This document shows, in pieces, positions 51,188-60,996 of a stretch of 64,000 bases of DNA. Under the pieces are notes generated by a model. It ran no database searches. It was not told where the DNA came from and was given only the letters and a program-made list of their open reading frames with translations. Source of the DNA: Candidatus Aminicenantota bacterium (GTDB lineage Bacteria > Acidobacteriota > Aminicenantia > Aminicenantales > Saccharicenantaceae); the NCBI GenBank assembly GCA_014360015.1, contig JACIYJ010000001.1:409570-473569 (forward strand), read 5' to 3'. Numbering within the stretch: the stretch's first letter is position 1; each line of letters begins with the position of its first letter. The translations under genes were made by a program, and so were the position numbers.

Positions 51188-52348
51188 CTAAGTTCTACTT
51201 AAAGCCACGGCCAGCCTGGCTGCTTCTTCGAAATTATTAACAAAATGGAAGGGGAGACCCGACTCTTCCAGAATCTTCTTGCCCTCGGCTACGTTGGTTC
51301 CTTCCATTCTGACCACGACCGGTTTTTTAAGGGAAACTTTTCGGGCCGAAGCTACAATTCCCTTTGCTACCAGGTCGCAGCGGACAATTCCGCCGAAAAT
51401 ATTTATCAGAGCCGAGGTAACCTGCGGATCTTCTATCAAAATCTCAAAGGCCTTGCTGACTGCTTCTTCTGTTACTCCACCGCCAATATCCAGAAAATTG
51501 GCTGGCTCACCTCCGAAATACTTAATGATGTCCATTGTAGCCATGGCCAGGCCGGCCCCGTTGACTAAGCAACCAATATGACCGTCCATTTTGATATAGT
51601 TCAAGTGGAAGTGGCGAGCTTCTATTTCCTGAGGAGAAGCTTCAGAGAGGTCTTCAAGAGCGGCAATTTCCGGATGGCGGAAAAGGCTGCAATCATCAAA
51701 ATCCATTTTAGCGTCGGCTGCCACCAGCTCATCTTCTTCGGTTAGAATTAGGGGATTAATTTCCAAAAGTTTAAGGTCGTGGCTGAGGAAAAAGCCAGTG
51801 AGTTTTCTTAAATATTCAATAAAAGTGTTAAAGGCACCATTCTGAAGTTCCAGAAAATAAGCCAGATTTCGACCTTGAAAGGGGAGAAGTCCGGTTTCGG
51901 GAGATAAATATTCTTTCTTTATCAGTTCCGGATTGCTTCGGGCAAGTTCTTCTATTTCCATCCCGCCCTCACTGCTGACAATAGCAGCTACGCCTTCATT
52001 CCTTCTGTCGACGGTCAGGCCAAGATAGATTTCCCTTTTAATTTTAAGGGTTTTTTCCACCAGGATTTTTCTGACCGTTAGCCCACGATTTCCGCTCTGT
52101 CCGGTTATGAGTTTTTTCCCAAATAAATTTCGAGCAGAAGCTTCTGCCTCCTCAGGATTTCTGGCGATAATAATTCCACCTGCTTTACCCCGTCCGCCAG
52201 ATAGGACCTGAGATTTAAGAATGACCGGAACTAATAATTCTTCAGCAATTTCTCTAACTTTTTCCGGAGTTTCTGCTACTCCGCCTTCTGGAATTTTTAT
52301 CCCCAGATGCTTTAAGAATTCTTTGGCCTGATATTCATGAATCAGCAT
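51188..52348 (-). CDS. sucC: Succinate-CoA ligase, beta subunit
   Basis: A 386-residue subunit with an N-terminal ATP-grasp fold. It begins MLIHEYQAKEFLKHLGI; the nucleotide-binding LKSQVLSGGRGKAGGI (about 44-59) and the C-terminal LDIGGGVTEEAVSKAFEIL (about 285-303) with INIFGGIVRCD (about 316-326) are typical. ADP versus GDP specificity cannot be told from sequence by eye. No strong Shine-Dalgarno precedes the ATG. A -10-like TATATA lies about 14 bases upstream, so the leader is short. Confidence 0.95.
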   Translation of the reverse strand: MLIHEYQAKEFLKHLGIKIPEGGVAETPEKVREIAEELLVPVILKSQVLSGGRGKAGGIIIARNPEEAEASARNLFGKKLITGQSGNRGLTVRKILVEKTLKIKREIYLGLTVDRRNEGVAAIVSSEGGMEIEELARSNPELIKKEYLSPETGLLPFQGRNLAYFLELQNGAFNTFIEYLRKLTGFFLSHDLKLLEINPLILTEEDELVAADAKMDFDDCSLFRHPEIAALEDLSEASPQEIEARHFHLNYIKMDGHIGCLVNGAGLAMATMDIIKYFGGEPANFLDIGGGVTEEAVSKAFEILIEDPQVTSALINIFGGIVRCDLVAKGIVASARKVSLKKPVVVRMEGTNVAEGKKILEESGLPFHFVNNFEEAARLAVALSRT

Positions 52349-52850
52349 TGTTTTTCTCTAAATATATAAATTTCTTGAATTCTTCTATCAGCGAAACAAT
52401 ATTTTAACTATTTTGGGCGTGTTATGCCAGAACCTTTTTAACTCAGCAATATTTTTTTGACAGGTTCTCTGAGACAAGTCCTATAATTTATTAACGAATA
52501 AAGCAGAGTTAAATCAATTAACGCAATTTTTGCGGAGAAAAGAATTAGGCTATAAAATTCGCAGAGTGGCAGAGATATAAAATAATAAGCCTATAATATG
52601 GTGAGTTATTAGCACCAGCTATTAATAGTTAACGTTCTCTTAGTAAAAGTGGATTTAAAACTTTCGGACTTACAATATTGGTTCATCAGACATTTAGTTA
52701 AATATATTTTTTCAAAATATTTTTGGTGAAAAAATCAAATAATTCATTTCTGAGAATGAAAATTCTCCGAGCTTGGCCACAAAAAATTAAGCCCTTTTGA
52801 TATTAGTAGTTAAGGTTAGTTAATTTAGGGGAATTAAGGAAAAAGATATG
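52349..52850. other. AT-rich intergenic region, no gene recognised
   Basis: About 500 bases between sucC and the mdh terminator. Apart from promoter-like AT-rich stretches near sucC and a 9-bp inverted repeat (ATTTTTTCA / TGAAAAAAT, about 52707-52737), nothing was recognised in either strand. Confidence 0.4.
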
Positions 52851-52892
52851 AAAAAAATAAAAAAAAAGCGGAGCCGATAACCTCGACTCCGC
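52851..52892 (-). terminator. Intrinsic terminator after mdh
   Basis: On the minus strand a 10-bp stem (GCGGAGTCGA with TCGGCTCCGC, one G-T pair, 5-base loop) is followed by nine T residues and more T-rich sequence. It lies about 110 bases beyond the mdh stop. Confidence 0.9.
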
Positions 52893-53003
52893 CTTAAGGC
52901 TTCTGCCTCTCTGTTTTTCTCTCTTATTTCAGCATACTAATTTCCCCACCCTCTTCTTCTTAAATCTTCCTAAGTTTTTTCTTGGCTTCTGAGTGGTCTT
53001 ACT

Positions 53004-53936
53004 TCAGATTTTGCACTCAGAAACGGTTTTGGCTACTGAAGCTACGGTCTTAGCGAACTGGGCCTTTTCTTCTTCGGTCAGCTTGATTTCAAAGATTTTT
53101 TCCATACCTTTGGCACTGATGAGACAGGGAACGCCGATAAACAGACCGTTAACTCCATATTCGCCTTCGCACAGAGCAGCGCAGGGGAGAATCCGGCGCT
53201 TATCTTTAAGATATGACTCAGCGATGACGATGGCACTCCAGGCCGGGCTGAAAAAGGCAGAACCCTTGCCGAAAAGTTTAACAATTTCAGTTCCAGCTTC
53301 TCGAGTCCTGTTCACCAAGCGTTCAATCTGCTCCGGAGTGGCAATTTCAGTCAGTGGCACGCCACCAACGGTGGTCAAACGAGGTAGAGGCACCATATCC
53401 GGTCCATGACCGCCAAGAACTGTTCCGGCGACATCAGCTACTGACACACCCAGTTCCATGGCAATGAAGGCTCTCCAGCGGGCTGTGTCCAGAGTACCAG
53501 CCATCCCCACCACCTGATTTTTCGGGAAACCCGTGACTTTGTGGAAAACATAGACCATGGCGTCGAGCGGGTTGGTCAGGATAATGCAGAAAGCCTTGGG
53601 GGCATACTGTTTAACCCCATTGGCCACCTGGGTGATAATCTTGATATTGACGTTAAGTAGGTCTTCCCGAGTCATTCCGGCTTCTCTGGGTTTGCCGGCG
53701 GTTACGATAACCACATCCGCGCCTTCGATGTCTTTGTAATCGGTGGTGGCGGTAATGTTGGAGTCATAATTGCCATGGGGAGCCATTTCCATCAGGTCAA
53801 GGGCTTTACCTTTGACCACGTTGACATACTCCGGGACATCCAGAATGACGATGTCGCCGAGTTCTTTCTGGGCTGCCAGCATGGCCAGAATCTGACCAAT
53901 CTGACCGCCGCCAATCAAAGCTATCTTTTTTCTCAT
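53004..53936 (-). CDS. mdh: Malate dehydrogenase (LDH-like type)
   Basis: A 310-residue NAD-dependent enzyme. The Rossmann motif is GGGQIGQILA (about 8-17), the substrate arginines are in TAGKPREAGMTREDLL (about 77-92), and the catalytic His is in GTVLGGHGPDMVPLPR (about 170-185). NPLDAMVYV (about 122-130) is also conserved. It converts malate and oxaloacetate. The order is icd then mdh with a 38-base gap, so they form an operon; GAGGAG is the ribosome-binding site. It acts with the nearby TCA enzymes. Confidence 0.95.
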   Translation of the reverse strand: MRKKIALIGGGQIGQILAMLAAQKELGDIVILDVPEYVNVVKGKALDLMEMAPHGNYDSNITATTDYKDIEGADVVIVTAGKPREAGMTREDLLNVNIKIITQVANGVKQYAPKAFCIILTNPLDAMVYVFHKVTGFPKNQVVGMAGTLDTARWRAFIAMELGVSVADVAGTVLGGHGPDMVPLPRLTTVGGVPLTEIATPEQIERLVNRTREAGTEIVKLFGKGSAFFSPAWSAIVIAESYLKDKRRILPCAALCEGEYGVNGLFIGVPCLISAKGMEKIFEIKLTEEEKAQFAKTVASVAKTVSECKI

Positions 53937-53974
53937 GGTTAACTCCTCTATTTATGGAAATTTTTTATTCAAAC

Positions 53975-55177
53975 TCAGCCTTTTACATAACCTTCCCAGG
54001 TTTCCTGAAGCTTGGGATTGTTCAACCAATCGATCAGGTAATCGGTGAATTCTTTTCCTGTGGCTCCGGTCGGACGTCCGGTAATCACCAGCTTTTTCTC
54101 GTACTGGCCGCAGATGTCCAGAGCCATTTCCAATTTTTTGGCCTTTTCTACATATCCGATATGGTTGATGAGCATGGCCGCCGCTCTGATCATACTGGCC
54201 GGGTCGGCGTACTGAGCTCTGCCTTCCTGGACCATTCTGGGGGCTGAGCCGTGGATGGCTTCGAACATAGCATACTGTTTACCGATGTTGGCCGCGCCGG
54301 CAGTACCCACGCCACCCTGGAATTCAGCCGCTTCGTCAGTCAGGATATCGCCCCACATGTTGGGCATAACCAGAACCTGGAATTCGCGGCGCCGCTTTTC
54401 ATCGACCAGCTTGGCTGTCATGATGTCAATGTACCAGTCGTCAGCCTGAATGTCCGGATATTCCTTAGCGATTTTGTAGAAGATTTCCAGGAATTTTCCG
54501 TCAGTAGTCTTAACCACGTTAGCTTTGGTGACACAGGTTACTTTGGTCCGGCCGTTTCTCTTAGCATAATCAAAAGCCATGCGGATGATTCTTTCAGCTC
54601 CCGGAGAAGTGCAAAGACGGAAGTCAATGGCTATGTCTTCGCCAACATCTATCCCGTAAGGACCGAGGGCATAAAGGTCTTCTGTGTTTTCTCTGAAAAA
54701 CACCCAATCAATACCCTGTTTTGGAACCCTGACCGGCCTGACGTTGGCGAACAGGTCAAGCTCTTTTCTCATAGCCACGTTGCAGCTTTCGATATTGGGC
54801 CAGGGGTCGCCTTTTCTGGGGGTAGTGGTAGGTCCTTTGAGGGTTACATGATACTTTTTGATTTCTTCCAGCACATCATCAGGGATAGCTTTGTTATGAG
54901 CGGCCCGATTTTCGATGGTCAATCCTTCTATAGTGTTAATGTAAATTTTACCACTCTTGATTTCTTCATCGAGCATGTAGCGCAGAACTCTTTCGGCTTC
55001 TGCGGCGATGTACGGCCCGATTCCATCCCCGGGGAGAATGCCAATTTTGATGGGGGATATCTTGGAATAATCAATCCAGTCGGGCGCGGCTTTGAGTTTT
55101 TCCACCCTTTCCATCTGGGCTTCCAGAAGCTTACCCAGTTGTTCTTTGGCTTTTTCGATAGCAGTCCTGTTGATCAT
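53975..55177 (-). CDS. icd: Isocitrate dehydrogenase
   Basis: A 400-residue enzyme of the isocitrate/isopropylmalate dehydrogenase family, converting isocitrate to 2-oxoglutarate. GILPGDGIGPYI (about 46-57) is the N-terminal block; ENTEDLYALGPYGIDVG (about 164-180) and the signature NMWGDILTDEAAEFQGGVG (about 274-292) with TAGAANIG follow, then FEAIHGSAPRMVQEG. Context with acnB, mdh and sucCD favours isocitrate over isopropylmalate. NAD versus NADP use is not determined here. The start is ATG 55177, with AGGAGG. The operon promoter is at 55226-55254. Confidence 0.9.
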   Translation of the reverse strand: MINRTAIEKAKEQLGKLLEAQMERVEKLKAAPDWIDYSKISPIKIGILPGDGIGPYIAAEAERVLRYMLDEEIKSGKIYINTIEGLTIENRAAHNKAIPDDVLEEIKKYHVTLKGPTTTPRKGDPWPNIESCNVAMRKELDLFANVRPVRVPKQGIDWVFFRENTEDLYALGPYGIDVGEDIAIDFRLCTSPGAERIIRMAFDYAKRNGRTKVTCVTKANVVKTTDGKFLEIFYKIAKEYPDIQADDWYIDIMTAKLVDEKRRREFQVLVMPNMWGDILTDEAAEFQGGVGTAGAANIGKQYAMFEAIHGSAPRMVQEGRAQYADPASMIRAAAMLINHIGYVEKAKKLEMALDICGQYEKKLVITGRPTGATGKEFTDYLIDWLNNPKLQETWEGYVKG

Positions 55178-55225
55178 TTTACCTCCTGTTTTTAGATTAG
55201 ATTAGAAAAGAAATGTTAAGATAGA

Positions 55226-55254
55226 ATTCTATTATTTTATCTCCTTAAAATCAA
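55226..55254 (-). promoter_or_regulatory. Promoter of icd-mdh
   Basis: On the minus strand TTGATT (55254-55249) and TAGAAT (55231-55226) have a 17-base spacer, about 48 bases before the ATG of icd. Confidence 0.55.
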
Positions 55255-55287
55255 CCAGAATTTTTAGACAGGACGGATAACAACTTT

Positions 55288-55316
55288 TTGACAAAATTCA
55301 GCTAAATCCATAAGAT
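55288..55316 (+). promoter_or_regulatory. Promoter of acnB
   Basis: A perfect TTGACA (55288-55293) and TAAGAT (55311-55316) have a 17-base spacer, about 54 bases before ATG 55371. It is divergent from the icd promoter; the -35 boxes are 33 bases apart, so a shared regulator is possible. Confidence 0.55.
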
Positions 55317-55370
55317 ATAAATCTATCACTGAACATTTTAATTCCGAAAAACATAAAAGGAGAATTTCCG

Positions 55371-57911
55371 ATGTTAGAAAGCTATTATCAGAAAGCGTCA
55401 GAAAGAGAAAAACTGGGGATTCCACCTTTGCCGCTGACTCCGGAAGAGACTGAAGAATTGTGCCAGCTTCTGGAAAATCCTCCTGCTGGAAAAGAACAGG
55501 AATTAATTTATTTACTCGAGCAGCGCATCTCTCCGGGGGTTGACCCGGCGGCCAAGGTCAAAGCCAGCTGGTTGACTGAAATTGCTTTCGGGCGGAAAAA
55601 ATCCCCCTTAGTCTCACCGGAAAAAGCTGTTTTTTTCTTGGGAACGATGATAGGTGGTTACAATGTTGAACCTCTGGTAGCTCTGCTGGAGCATCCAACT
55701 CTGGCCGACAAAGCAGCTAAAGCTCTGAAAAAAATCATCCTGGTCTATGGCGCTTATGATAAAGTCGTTTCCCTTTCCAGGAATAATCCTTATGCTAAAG
55801 CGGTGCTTGAATCCTGGGCAAAAGGTGAGTGGTTTTTATCCCGCCCGGAATTTCCGGAAAAAATAGTGCTTAAGGTATTTAAAGTCGATGGCGAAATAAA
55901 TACTGATGATTTCTCACCAGCCAAATATGCTTGGAGCCGACCCGACATTCCTTTACATGCTCTCTCGATGGGCGAAACCCGTTTTCCAGGAGGTTTAGAA
56001 ATCATCAAGAAATTCAGAGAAGAAGGTTATAAAGTAGCTTTTGTTGGCGATGTGGTTGGTACAGGCTCTTCCCGAAAATCGGCCTGCAATTCGCTGATGT
56101 GGCATATTGGCGAAGATATTCCTTATGTCCCCAATAAAAGACGCGGGGGAGTGGTCATCGGAGGCTTGATCGCTCCGATTTTCTTCAACACCACCGAAGA
56201 TTCTGGTGGGTTGCCCATTCAGGCTGATGTCAGCAAGCTAAAGACAGGAGAGGTCATCATCATCGAGACTAAAGAAGGTCTGATCAAGAATGAAGCCGGC
56301 GAAGTGCTGGCTAAATTTGAGTGGAAACCAGTGACCATCAAGGACGAATTCAGAGCGGGTGGTAGGCTAAATCTCATTATCGGGCGTCAGCTCACGGCTA
56401 AAGCCCGGAAAGAACTTGGATGGCCTGAGGCTGACTTCTTCACTCGGGTCGAGAACCCCGTACCCAAGCCAGGACAGGGCTTTACCTTAGCTCAAAAAAT
56501 CGTGGGTAAAGCCTGCGGATTACCCGGTGTTCTGCCCGGCACTGCCTGCGAGCCCAAAATGACCACGGTTGGCTCTCAGGATACAACCGGTCCGATGACT
56601 GCAGATGAGCTAAAAGAACTAGCCTGCCTTGAATTTCAGACCGAACTTTTTATGCAATCTTTCTGCCATACAGCTGCCTATCCCAAGCCAACCGATGTTA
56701 AAATGCACCGCAGCTTGGCAGCCTTTATCATAGAAAGAAAAGGAGTGGCGCTCAAGCCTGGCGATGGTGTCATCCATTCCTGGCTTAACCGGCTGATTTT
56801 ACCTGACACAGTTGGCACCGGTGGTGATTCTCACACCCGTTTTCCCATTGGCATCAGCTTTCCGGCCGGTTCTGGTCTGGTGGCTTTTGCTGGTGCTCTT
56901 GGTTTCATGCCTCTGGATATGCCCGAATCAGTGCTGGTCAAATTCTCGGGCAAACTCAATCCAGGTCTCACCTTGCGAGACGTGGTCAATGCCATTCCTT
57001 ATTTTGCCATCAAACAGGGGCTGCTGACTGTGGCTAAAAAAGGCAAAAAGAATGTCTTCAATGGCCGTATCTTAGAAATCGAAGGTCTGGAAGACCTAAC
57101 AGTGGAGCAGGCCTATGAACTGACCGATGCTTCAGCTGAAAGGTCAGCTGCAGCGAGCGTCATCTCTTTAAAAGAAGAAAAAGTAGTTGAGTACCTCAAG
57201 AGCAACATCGCCCTGATGAAAAAAATGATCGAAGAGGGATATCAGGATGCCCGGACCCTGGAAAGAAGAATCAGGGCCTGCGAAGAATGGATTAAGAATC
57301 CAGTCTTGCTCAAACGGGACGCTAACGCTGAGTATGCGGCCGTGATAGAAATTGACCTTTCTGAAATCAAAGAGCCGATTCTGGCCTGCCCCAACGACCC
57401 GGACGATGTTAAGCTTCTGTCAGAAGTGGCTGGAGATAAGATTGATGAAGTTTTTATCGGTTCCTGTATGACCAACATCGGTCATTTCAGAGCTGCGGCT
57501 AAAATCTTCGAAAAAGCCTGTTATCCTTCCACTCGTATCTGGCTTACCCCACCAACCAAGATGGACCATGCCCAGTTGATGAAAGAAGGTCTGTTTGCTG
57601 CTTTTGCAGCTGTTGGAGCCAGGGTGGAAATTCCTGGCTGCTCTCTGTGCATGGGCAATCAAGCCAGAGTCAAACCCGGAGCCACAGTGGTCTCCACTTC
57701 CACCAGGAATTTTGATAACCGAATGGGAGATAACGCCAGAGTTTATCTAAGTTCAGCCGAGCTGGCAGCCATTGCAGCCATCGAGGGCCAGTTACCTACA
57801 GTGGATAAATACTTCGAAGTGATGAAAGAGAAGGTTCTGCCTTATGCTGACCAGATATATCGTTATCTGGAATTTCATAAGATGGGCGATTTCAGTTTAA
57901 GTTATGTTTGA
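55371..57911 (+). CDS. acnB: Aconitate hydratase B (bifunctional aconitase/2-methylisocitrate dehydratase)
   Basis: An 846-residue AcnB-type aconitase. The N-terminal HEAT-like region (about 1-160) is followed by a swivel domain (about 165-375) and the catalytic Fe-S part. Cluster cysteines lie in [12 protein letters not shown] (about 700) and [10 protein letters not shown] (about 760), with DSHTRFP (about 485) nearby. [15 protein letters not shown] (about 237-251) is the swivel active-site stretch. The protein interconverts citrate and isocitrate and perhaps 2-methylisocitrate. It is divergent from icd-mdh, with AAAGGAG before its ATG and the SDR gene 18 bases after its stop. Confidence 0.95.
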   Translation: MLESYYQKASEREKLGIPPLPLTPEETEELCQLLENPPAGKEQELIYLLEQRISPGVDPAAKVKASWLTEIAFGRKKSPLVSPEKAVFFLGTMIGGYNVEPLVALLEHPTLADKAAKALKKIILVYGAYDKVVSLSRNNPYAKAVLESWAKGEWFLSRPEFPEKIVLKVFKVDGEINTDDFSPAKYAWSRPDIPLHALSMGETRFPGGLEIIKKFREEGYKVAFVGDVVGTGSSRKSACNSLMWHIGEDIPYVPNKRRGGVVIGGLIAPIFFNTTEDSGGLPIQADVSKLKTGEVIIIETKEGLIKNEAGEVLAKFEWKPVTIKDEFRAGGRLNLIIGRQLTAKARKELGWPEADFFTRVENPVPKPGQGFTLAQKIVGKACGLPGVLPGTACEPKMTTVGSQDTTGPMTADELKELACLEFQTELFMQSFCHTAAYPKPTDVKMHRSLAAFIIERKGVALKPGDGVIHSWLNRLILPDTVGTGGDSHTRFPIGISFPAGSGLVAFAGALGFMPLDMPESVLVKFSGKLNPGLTLRDVVNAIPYFAIKQGLLTVAKKGKKNVFNGRILEIEGLEDLTVEQAYELTDASAERSAAASVISLKEEKVVEYLKSNIALMKKMIEEGYQDARTLERRIRACEEWIKNPVLLKRDANAEYAAVIEIDLSEIKEPILACPNDPDDVKLLSEVAGDKIDEVFIGSCMTNIGHFRAAAKIFEKACYPSTRIWLTPPTKMDHAQLMKEGLFAAFAAVGARVEIPGCSLCMGNQARVKPGATVVSTSTRNFDNRMGDNARVYLSSAELAAIAAIEGQLPTVDKYFEVMKEKVLPYADQIYRYLEFHKMGDFSLSYV

Positions 57912-57929
57912 AGGAGAATAGTTTTAAGG

Positions 57930-58700
57930 ATGCCAAGAATAATTGATTTGACAGGGAAAAGAGCTTTAATCACCGGCGGGTCAAGAGGGATAGGAAGAGC
58001 CACGGCTATTCTTCTGGCTGAAGCTGGAGCTGATGTGGCCATCCATTATCGTAATAATGACCAGGCTGCTTTTGAGGTTAAAAAAATAGTCGAAGAAAAG
58101 GGTAGGGAATGTCTTGTGCTCAAAGCCGAGATTTCCAGGAAAGATGAAGTCGAGCGAATGGTCAGAAGCTGCCTGGAACGTTGGGAAAGGATCGATATCC
58201 TGGTCAACAACGCTGGGATCTGGACTTATGGGGAAATGGGCAATATGCCGGAAAAAGTTTGGCGAGAAACCATGGCCGTCAACCTCGACGGTGTTTATTA
58301 TGTTACCAATGCTGTCGTCCCCTGGATGAAAAAACAAAAACAAGGCTGGATTGTTAACGTGGCTTCAACCGCAGCCGTTCGGGGAGAGGCTTTTCATTCT
58401 CACTATGCTGCCAGCAAGGGAGCTCTGGTTTCCCTGACCAAATCCTTAGCTGTCGAACTGGCTCCGGATAACATCAGGGTAAACTGCGTGGCTCCGGGCT
58501 GGGTTGAGACTGACATGTGTACCGAAGTTTTTAGCGACCCGGAGTTTAAGGAGCGAGTTAGACAGTCCATTCCTCTGAAAAGAATCCCGCCACCCGAGGA
58601 TATTGCCGGGCCGATTCTCTTTCTGGTTTCTGACCTGGCTGTTCATATAACAGGGGAAATCTTGAATGTCAACGGCGGGTCGGTCCTGTGTGGCGGCTAA
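57930..58700 (+). CDS. SDR-family oxidoreductase (FabG-like)
   Basis: A 256-residue short-chain dehydrogenase. The cofactor loop ITGGSRGIGRATAI (about 14-27), NNAGIW (about 93-98) and the catalytic Ser (NVASTAAV) and Tyr-Lys (YAASKG) are complete. The C-terminal INxxGG region reads LNVNGGSVL. It is most like 3-oxoacyl-ACP reductases and related glucose-dehydrogenase-like enzymes; its substrate is unknown. It follows acnB by 18 bases and is probably in the same operon, which hints at a link to central metabolism. Confidence 0.9.
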   Translation: MPRIIDLTGKRALITGGSRGIGRATAILLAEAGADVAIHYRNNDQAAFEVKKIVEEKGRECLVLKAEISRKDEVERMVRSCLERWERIDILVNNAGIWTYGEMGNMPEKVWRETMAVNLDGVYYVTNAVVPWMKKQKQGWIVNVASTAAVRGEAFHSHYAASKGALVSLTKSLAVELAPDNIRVNCVAPGWVETDMCTEVFSDPEFKERVRQSIPLKRIPPPEDIAGPILFLVSDLAVHITGEILNVNGGSVLCGG

Positions 58701-58764
58701 AAAAAAATTTGCCAAAATTCAATTTTTCTGGTATTTTTTAGACAAAATTTATAGGAGGGAAAAA

Positions 58765-59022
58765 ATGGAGGAGGTTGAAGTAGGTAGAATAACTCATTAC
58801 TTTTCTAAAATTCAGGTAGGAGTGGCTAAGATTTCAGGGAGGGGGATAAAGGTAGGAGATGTTGTCCATATTAAAGGCCACAGCACAGATTTTTATCAGA
58901 AAATAGAGTCGATGCAGATTGAACACAAGCCGGTGGAAGAAGCTAAACCAGGCGAAGAGGTAGCTTTTAAGGTGGATATGCCGGTAAGAGAGCATGATGT
59001 AGTTTTCAAAGTCATAGAATGA
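58765..59022 (+). CDS. EF-Tu domain 2-like mini-protein
   Basis: An 85-residue protein consisting of a single beta-barrel like domain 2 of EF-Tu (VGRITHYFSKIQVGVAKISG, VGDVVHIKGHSTDFYQKI, then MQIEHKPVEEAKPGEEVAF). Such stand-alone proteins are known in bacteria and archaea as translation elongation factor-like proteins, function unproven. No GTPase domain exists. The start is ATG 58765, set by AGGAGGG; an ATG 99 bases upstream has none. It sits 64 bases after the SDR gene. Confidence 0.85.
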   Translation: MEEVEVGRITHYFSKIQVGVAKISGRGIKVGDVVHIKGHSTDFYQKIESMQIEHKPVEEAKPGEEVAFKVDMPVREHDVVFKVIE

Positions 59023-59061
59023 AACGGAATTGACTCGGCTGGAATTAATTGAATTTAGAGA

Positions 59062-59090
59062 TTGACAGAAGAAAGATGAATATGTTATTT
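59062..59090 (+). promoter_or_regulatory. Candidate promoter of the M23 gene
   Basis: A perfect TTGACA (59062-59067) lies 17 bases before TTATTT (59085-59090), or 18 before TATTTA. The -10 is weak and ends about 10 bases before ATG 59101, leaving a very short leader with only AGAGAG as possible ribosome-binding site. Confidence 0.35.
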
Positions 59091-59100
59091 AGAGAGAAAA

Positions 59101-59994
59101 ATGGCTAAAAAGTTTATTTCAATTGTCATAGTTCCAAACTGGAAGACAAATTTTCGGACGATAACCATTCCCCAGAAAGCAATTAGATTGATTATCGGGG
59201 CGGGTGTGGCTTTTGCCGTTTTCTTCGTCTTTTTCCTTCTTGATTATTTCTCAATGACGATAACCAAGGCCAAATACAGAGAGTTGGTCAAGGAAACTGC
59301 AGCCCAGAAAGAGTTAATTGCCAATTATGAAAGCACTATTGCCCAGATGAAGGAAACAATCAGCAATTTTGAGAATTATGCTCGCAAAATAAATGTTCTG
59401 GCTGGTATCCAGTCTCCTGAAAATATCAAAGGAGAACCTGGTCTTGGTGGCGGAGAAAAATTTGACCTGAATCTTAATTCGAAGACGAGCAAAGAAATCT
59501 CGCCCGGGGCCATTCAGGCTATAAAACAAAGAGCTGAATCAGTTGAAAAAAATTTAAGCTACATGCTCCACTTCTTTGAAAGTCAGATGACCACTCTGGC
59601 TACCACTCCCACTATCTGGCCAACGGTGGGCTGGGTTTCTTCGTCTTTCGGTCCGAGAATTGACCCATTTACTGGCAGAAATGCCTTTCATACTGGTCTA
59701 GACATTGCTACCAACCTTAATAACCCGGTGGTAGCCACAGCTAACGGAGTTGTCGTTCAGGTTGGTTTTGATAAGTACAAAGGCTATTATGTGTCAATCA
59801 GCCACGGCAACGGTTTTTCCACTGAATACTGGCACCTGCAGAAATATGTGGTTAAAGCCGGACAGAAGGTAGAAAGAGGACAGGTGATAGGCTATGTGGG
59901 CAAAACCGGTAAAGCCTTGGGTCCGCACCTGCATTATGAAGTTCATCTTAACGGAAAGCCTATTAATCCTATCGATTATATAATCGAAGAATAA
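59101..59994 (+). CDS. M23 family metallopeptidase (LytM/NlpD-like)
   Basis: A 297-residue envelope protein with an N-terminal transmembrane anchor (about 29-48) and a coiled-coil stalk (about 55-105), then a C-terminal M23 domain (about 175-297). The zinc ligands are His and Asp in FHTGLDIA (HxxxD, about 199) and His of the HLHYEVH motif (about 280-286), which shows it can be active. It would cut peptidoglycan cross-links or activate amidases. RTITIPQKAIR near the anchor is a basic cytosolic segment. It is convergent with fmt. Confidence 0.9.
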   Translation: MAKKFISIVIVPNWKTNFRTITIPQKAIRLIIGAGVAFAVFFVFFLLDYFSMTITKAKYRELVKETAAQKELIANYESTIAQMKETISNFENYARKINVLAGIQSPENIKGEPGLGGGEKFDLNLNSKTSKEISPGAIQAIKQRAESVEKNLSYMLHFFESQMTTLATTPTIWPTVGWVSSSFGPRIDPFTGRNAFHTGLDIATNLNNPVVATANGVVVQVGFDKYKGYYVSISHGNGFSTEYWHLQKYVVKAGQKVERGQVIGYVGKTGKALGPHLHYEVHLNGKPINPIDYIIEE

Positions 59995-60063
59995 TCACTT
60001 TACTTTTTTATGTTTTCCAGGTTAACCCATCTTATAACAATCTGATTTTCAGAATTTACCTTA

Positions 60064-60996
60064 TTACGAAAAACTTGATCCCGGTCTAACTTTCCCACCA
60101 AGACTGAAAGAGTACGCTGACATTTCCTTTTTTCCCTCGGGTTTGACTTTTTCCACCAGATAGAGGCTTTTCTGGCCGCAGCAAACATAAATGCCTGATT
60201 TATCTATCTGAACAATTTCTCCAGGTCTGGCTGCGGGCATCAGGCCAGGAACAACCTGGCCAGTTAAAATTTCGATCCGCTGATCATTGAGGAAAGTGTA
60301 AGTACTCGGCCAGGGGAAGAAGGCCCGAACCTTGCGGTCTATAATTTCAGCCGGTTCTTCCCAGTTTATCTGTCCCTGTTCCTTGGTCAATTTCGGAGCA
60401 TAGGTAGCCTGAGAGTGGTCCTGCTCCTTAAGCTCGATGGTCTGAAGGTGGTTCAAAGTCTCAATCAGAAGTCTCGCTCCCAGATGAGCCAACCTGGTCT
60501 CCAGCTCAAGTGCATTTTCTCTGGGCAAAATTGGAGTCTCTTGCTGGGTTAGAATCGGGCCCTCGTCCATTTTTTCGTTCAGCTGAAAGATAGTTACACC
60601 GGTAACTTTTTCACCGTTAAGAATAGCCCACTGGACAGGGGCAGCCCCGCGGTATTTGGGTAAAAGAGAAAAATGGATGTTCAGTGATTTATAAGGTGGA
60701 AGATAAATGATGGAAGCCGGAATAATCTGTCCATAGGCCACCACGATGTTGATGTCAGGACTGGCAGCTTTAATCAACTCCAGAGCTTTTTCGTCTTTCC
60801 GGATTTTTTCCGGCTGAATACAGGGAAGACCGTGATTTTCAGCAAAGACTTTTACTGGCGGTGGCGTTAACTTTTTGCCCCGACCAGCTGGTTTGTCCGG
60901 TTGGGTAACCACCAATTTTATTTCATGGCTGGCAGTCAACAGACTGTTTAAAGCTGGCAGAGCAATGGCAGGGCTTCCGAAAAAAACAATCTTCAT
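60064..60996 (-). CDS. fmt: Methionyl-tRNA formyltransferase
   Basis: A 310-residue enzyme formylating initiator Met-tRNA with 10-formyl-THF. GSPAIALPALNSLL (about 7-20), QPDKPAGRGKKLTPPPVK (about 36-53) and the catalytic region SLNIHFSLLPKYRGAAPVQW (about 107-126, with Asn, His) are typical, and DEGPIL (about 144-149) carries the catalytic Asp region. The C-terminal tRNA-binding domain (about 205-310) is present. It overlaps def by 4 bases, so def-fmt is an operon. Confidence 0.96.
   Translation of the reverse strand: MKIVFFGSPAIALPALNSLLTASHEIKLVVTQPDKPAGRGKKLTPPPVKVFAENHGLPCIQPEKIRKDEKALELIKAASPDINIVVAYGQIIPASIIYLPPYKSLNIHFSLLPKYRGAAPVQWAILNGEKVTGVTIFQLNEKMDEGPILTQQETPILPRENALELETRLAHLGARLLIETLNHLQTIELKEQDHSQATYAPKLTKEQGQINWEEPAEIIDRKVRAFFPWPSTYTFLNDQRIEILTGQVVPGLMPAARPGEIVQIDKSGIYVCCGQKSLYLVEKVKPEGKKEMSAYSFSLGGKVRPGSSFS

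Noticed and set aside
54251..55195. Long open frame of 314 codons on the plus strand opposite icd
   Set aside because: It lies fully inside icd, which has complete dehydrogenase motifs; the opposite frame has no recognisable domain and reflects codon bias.
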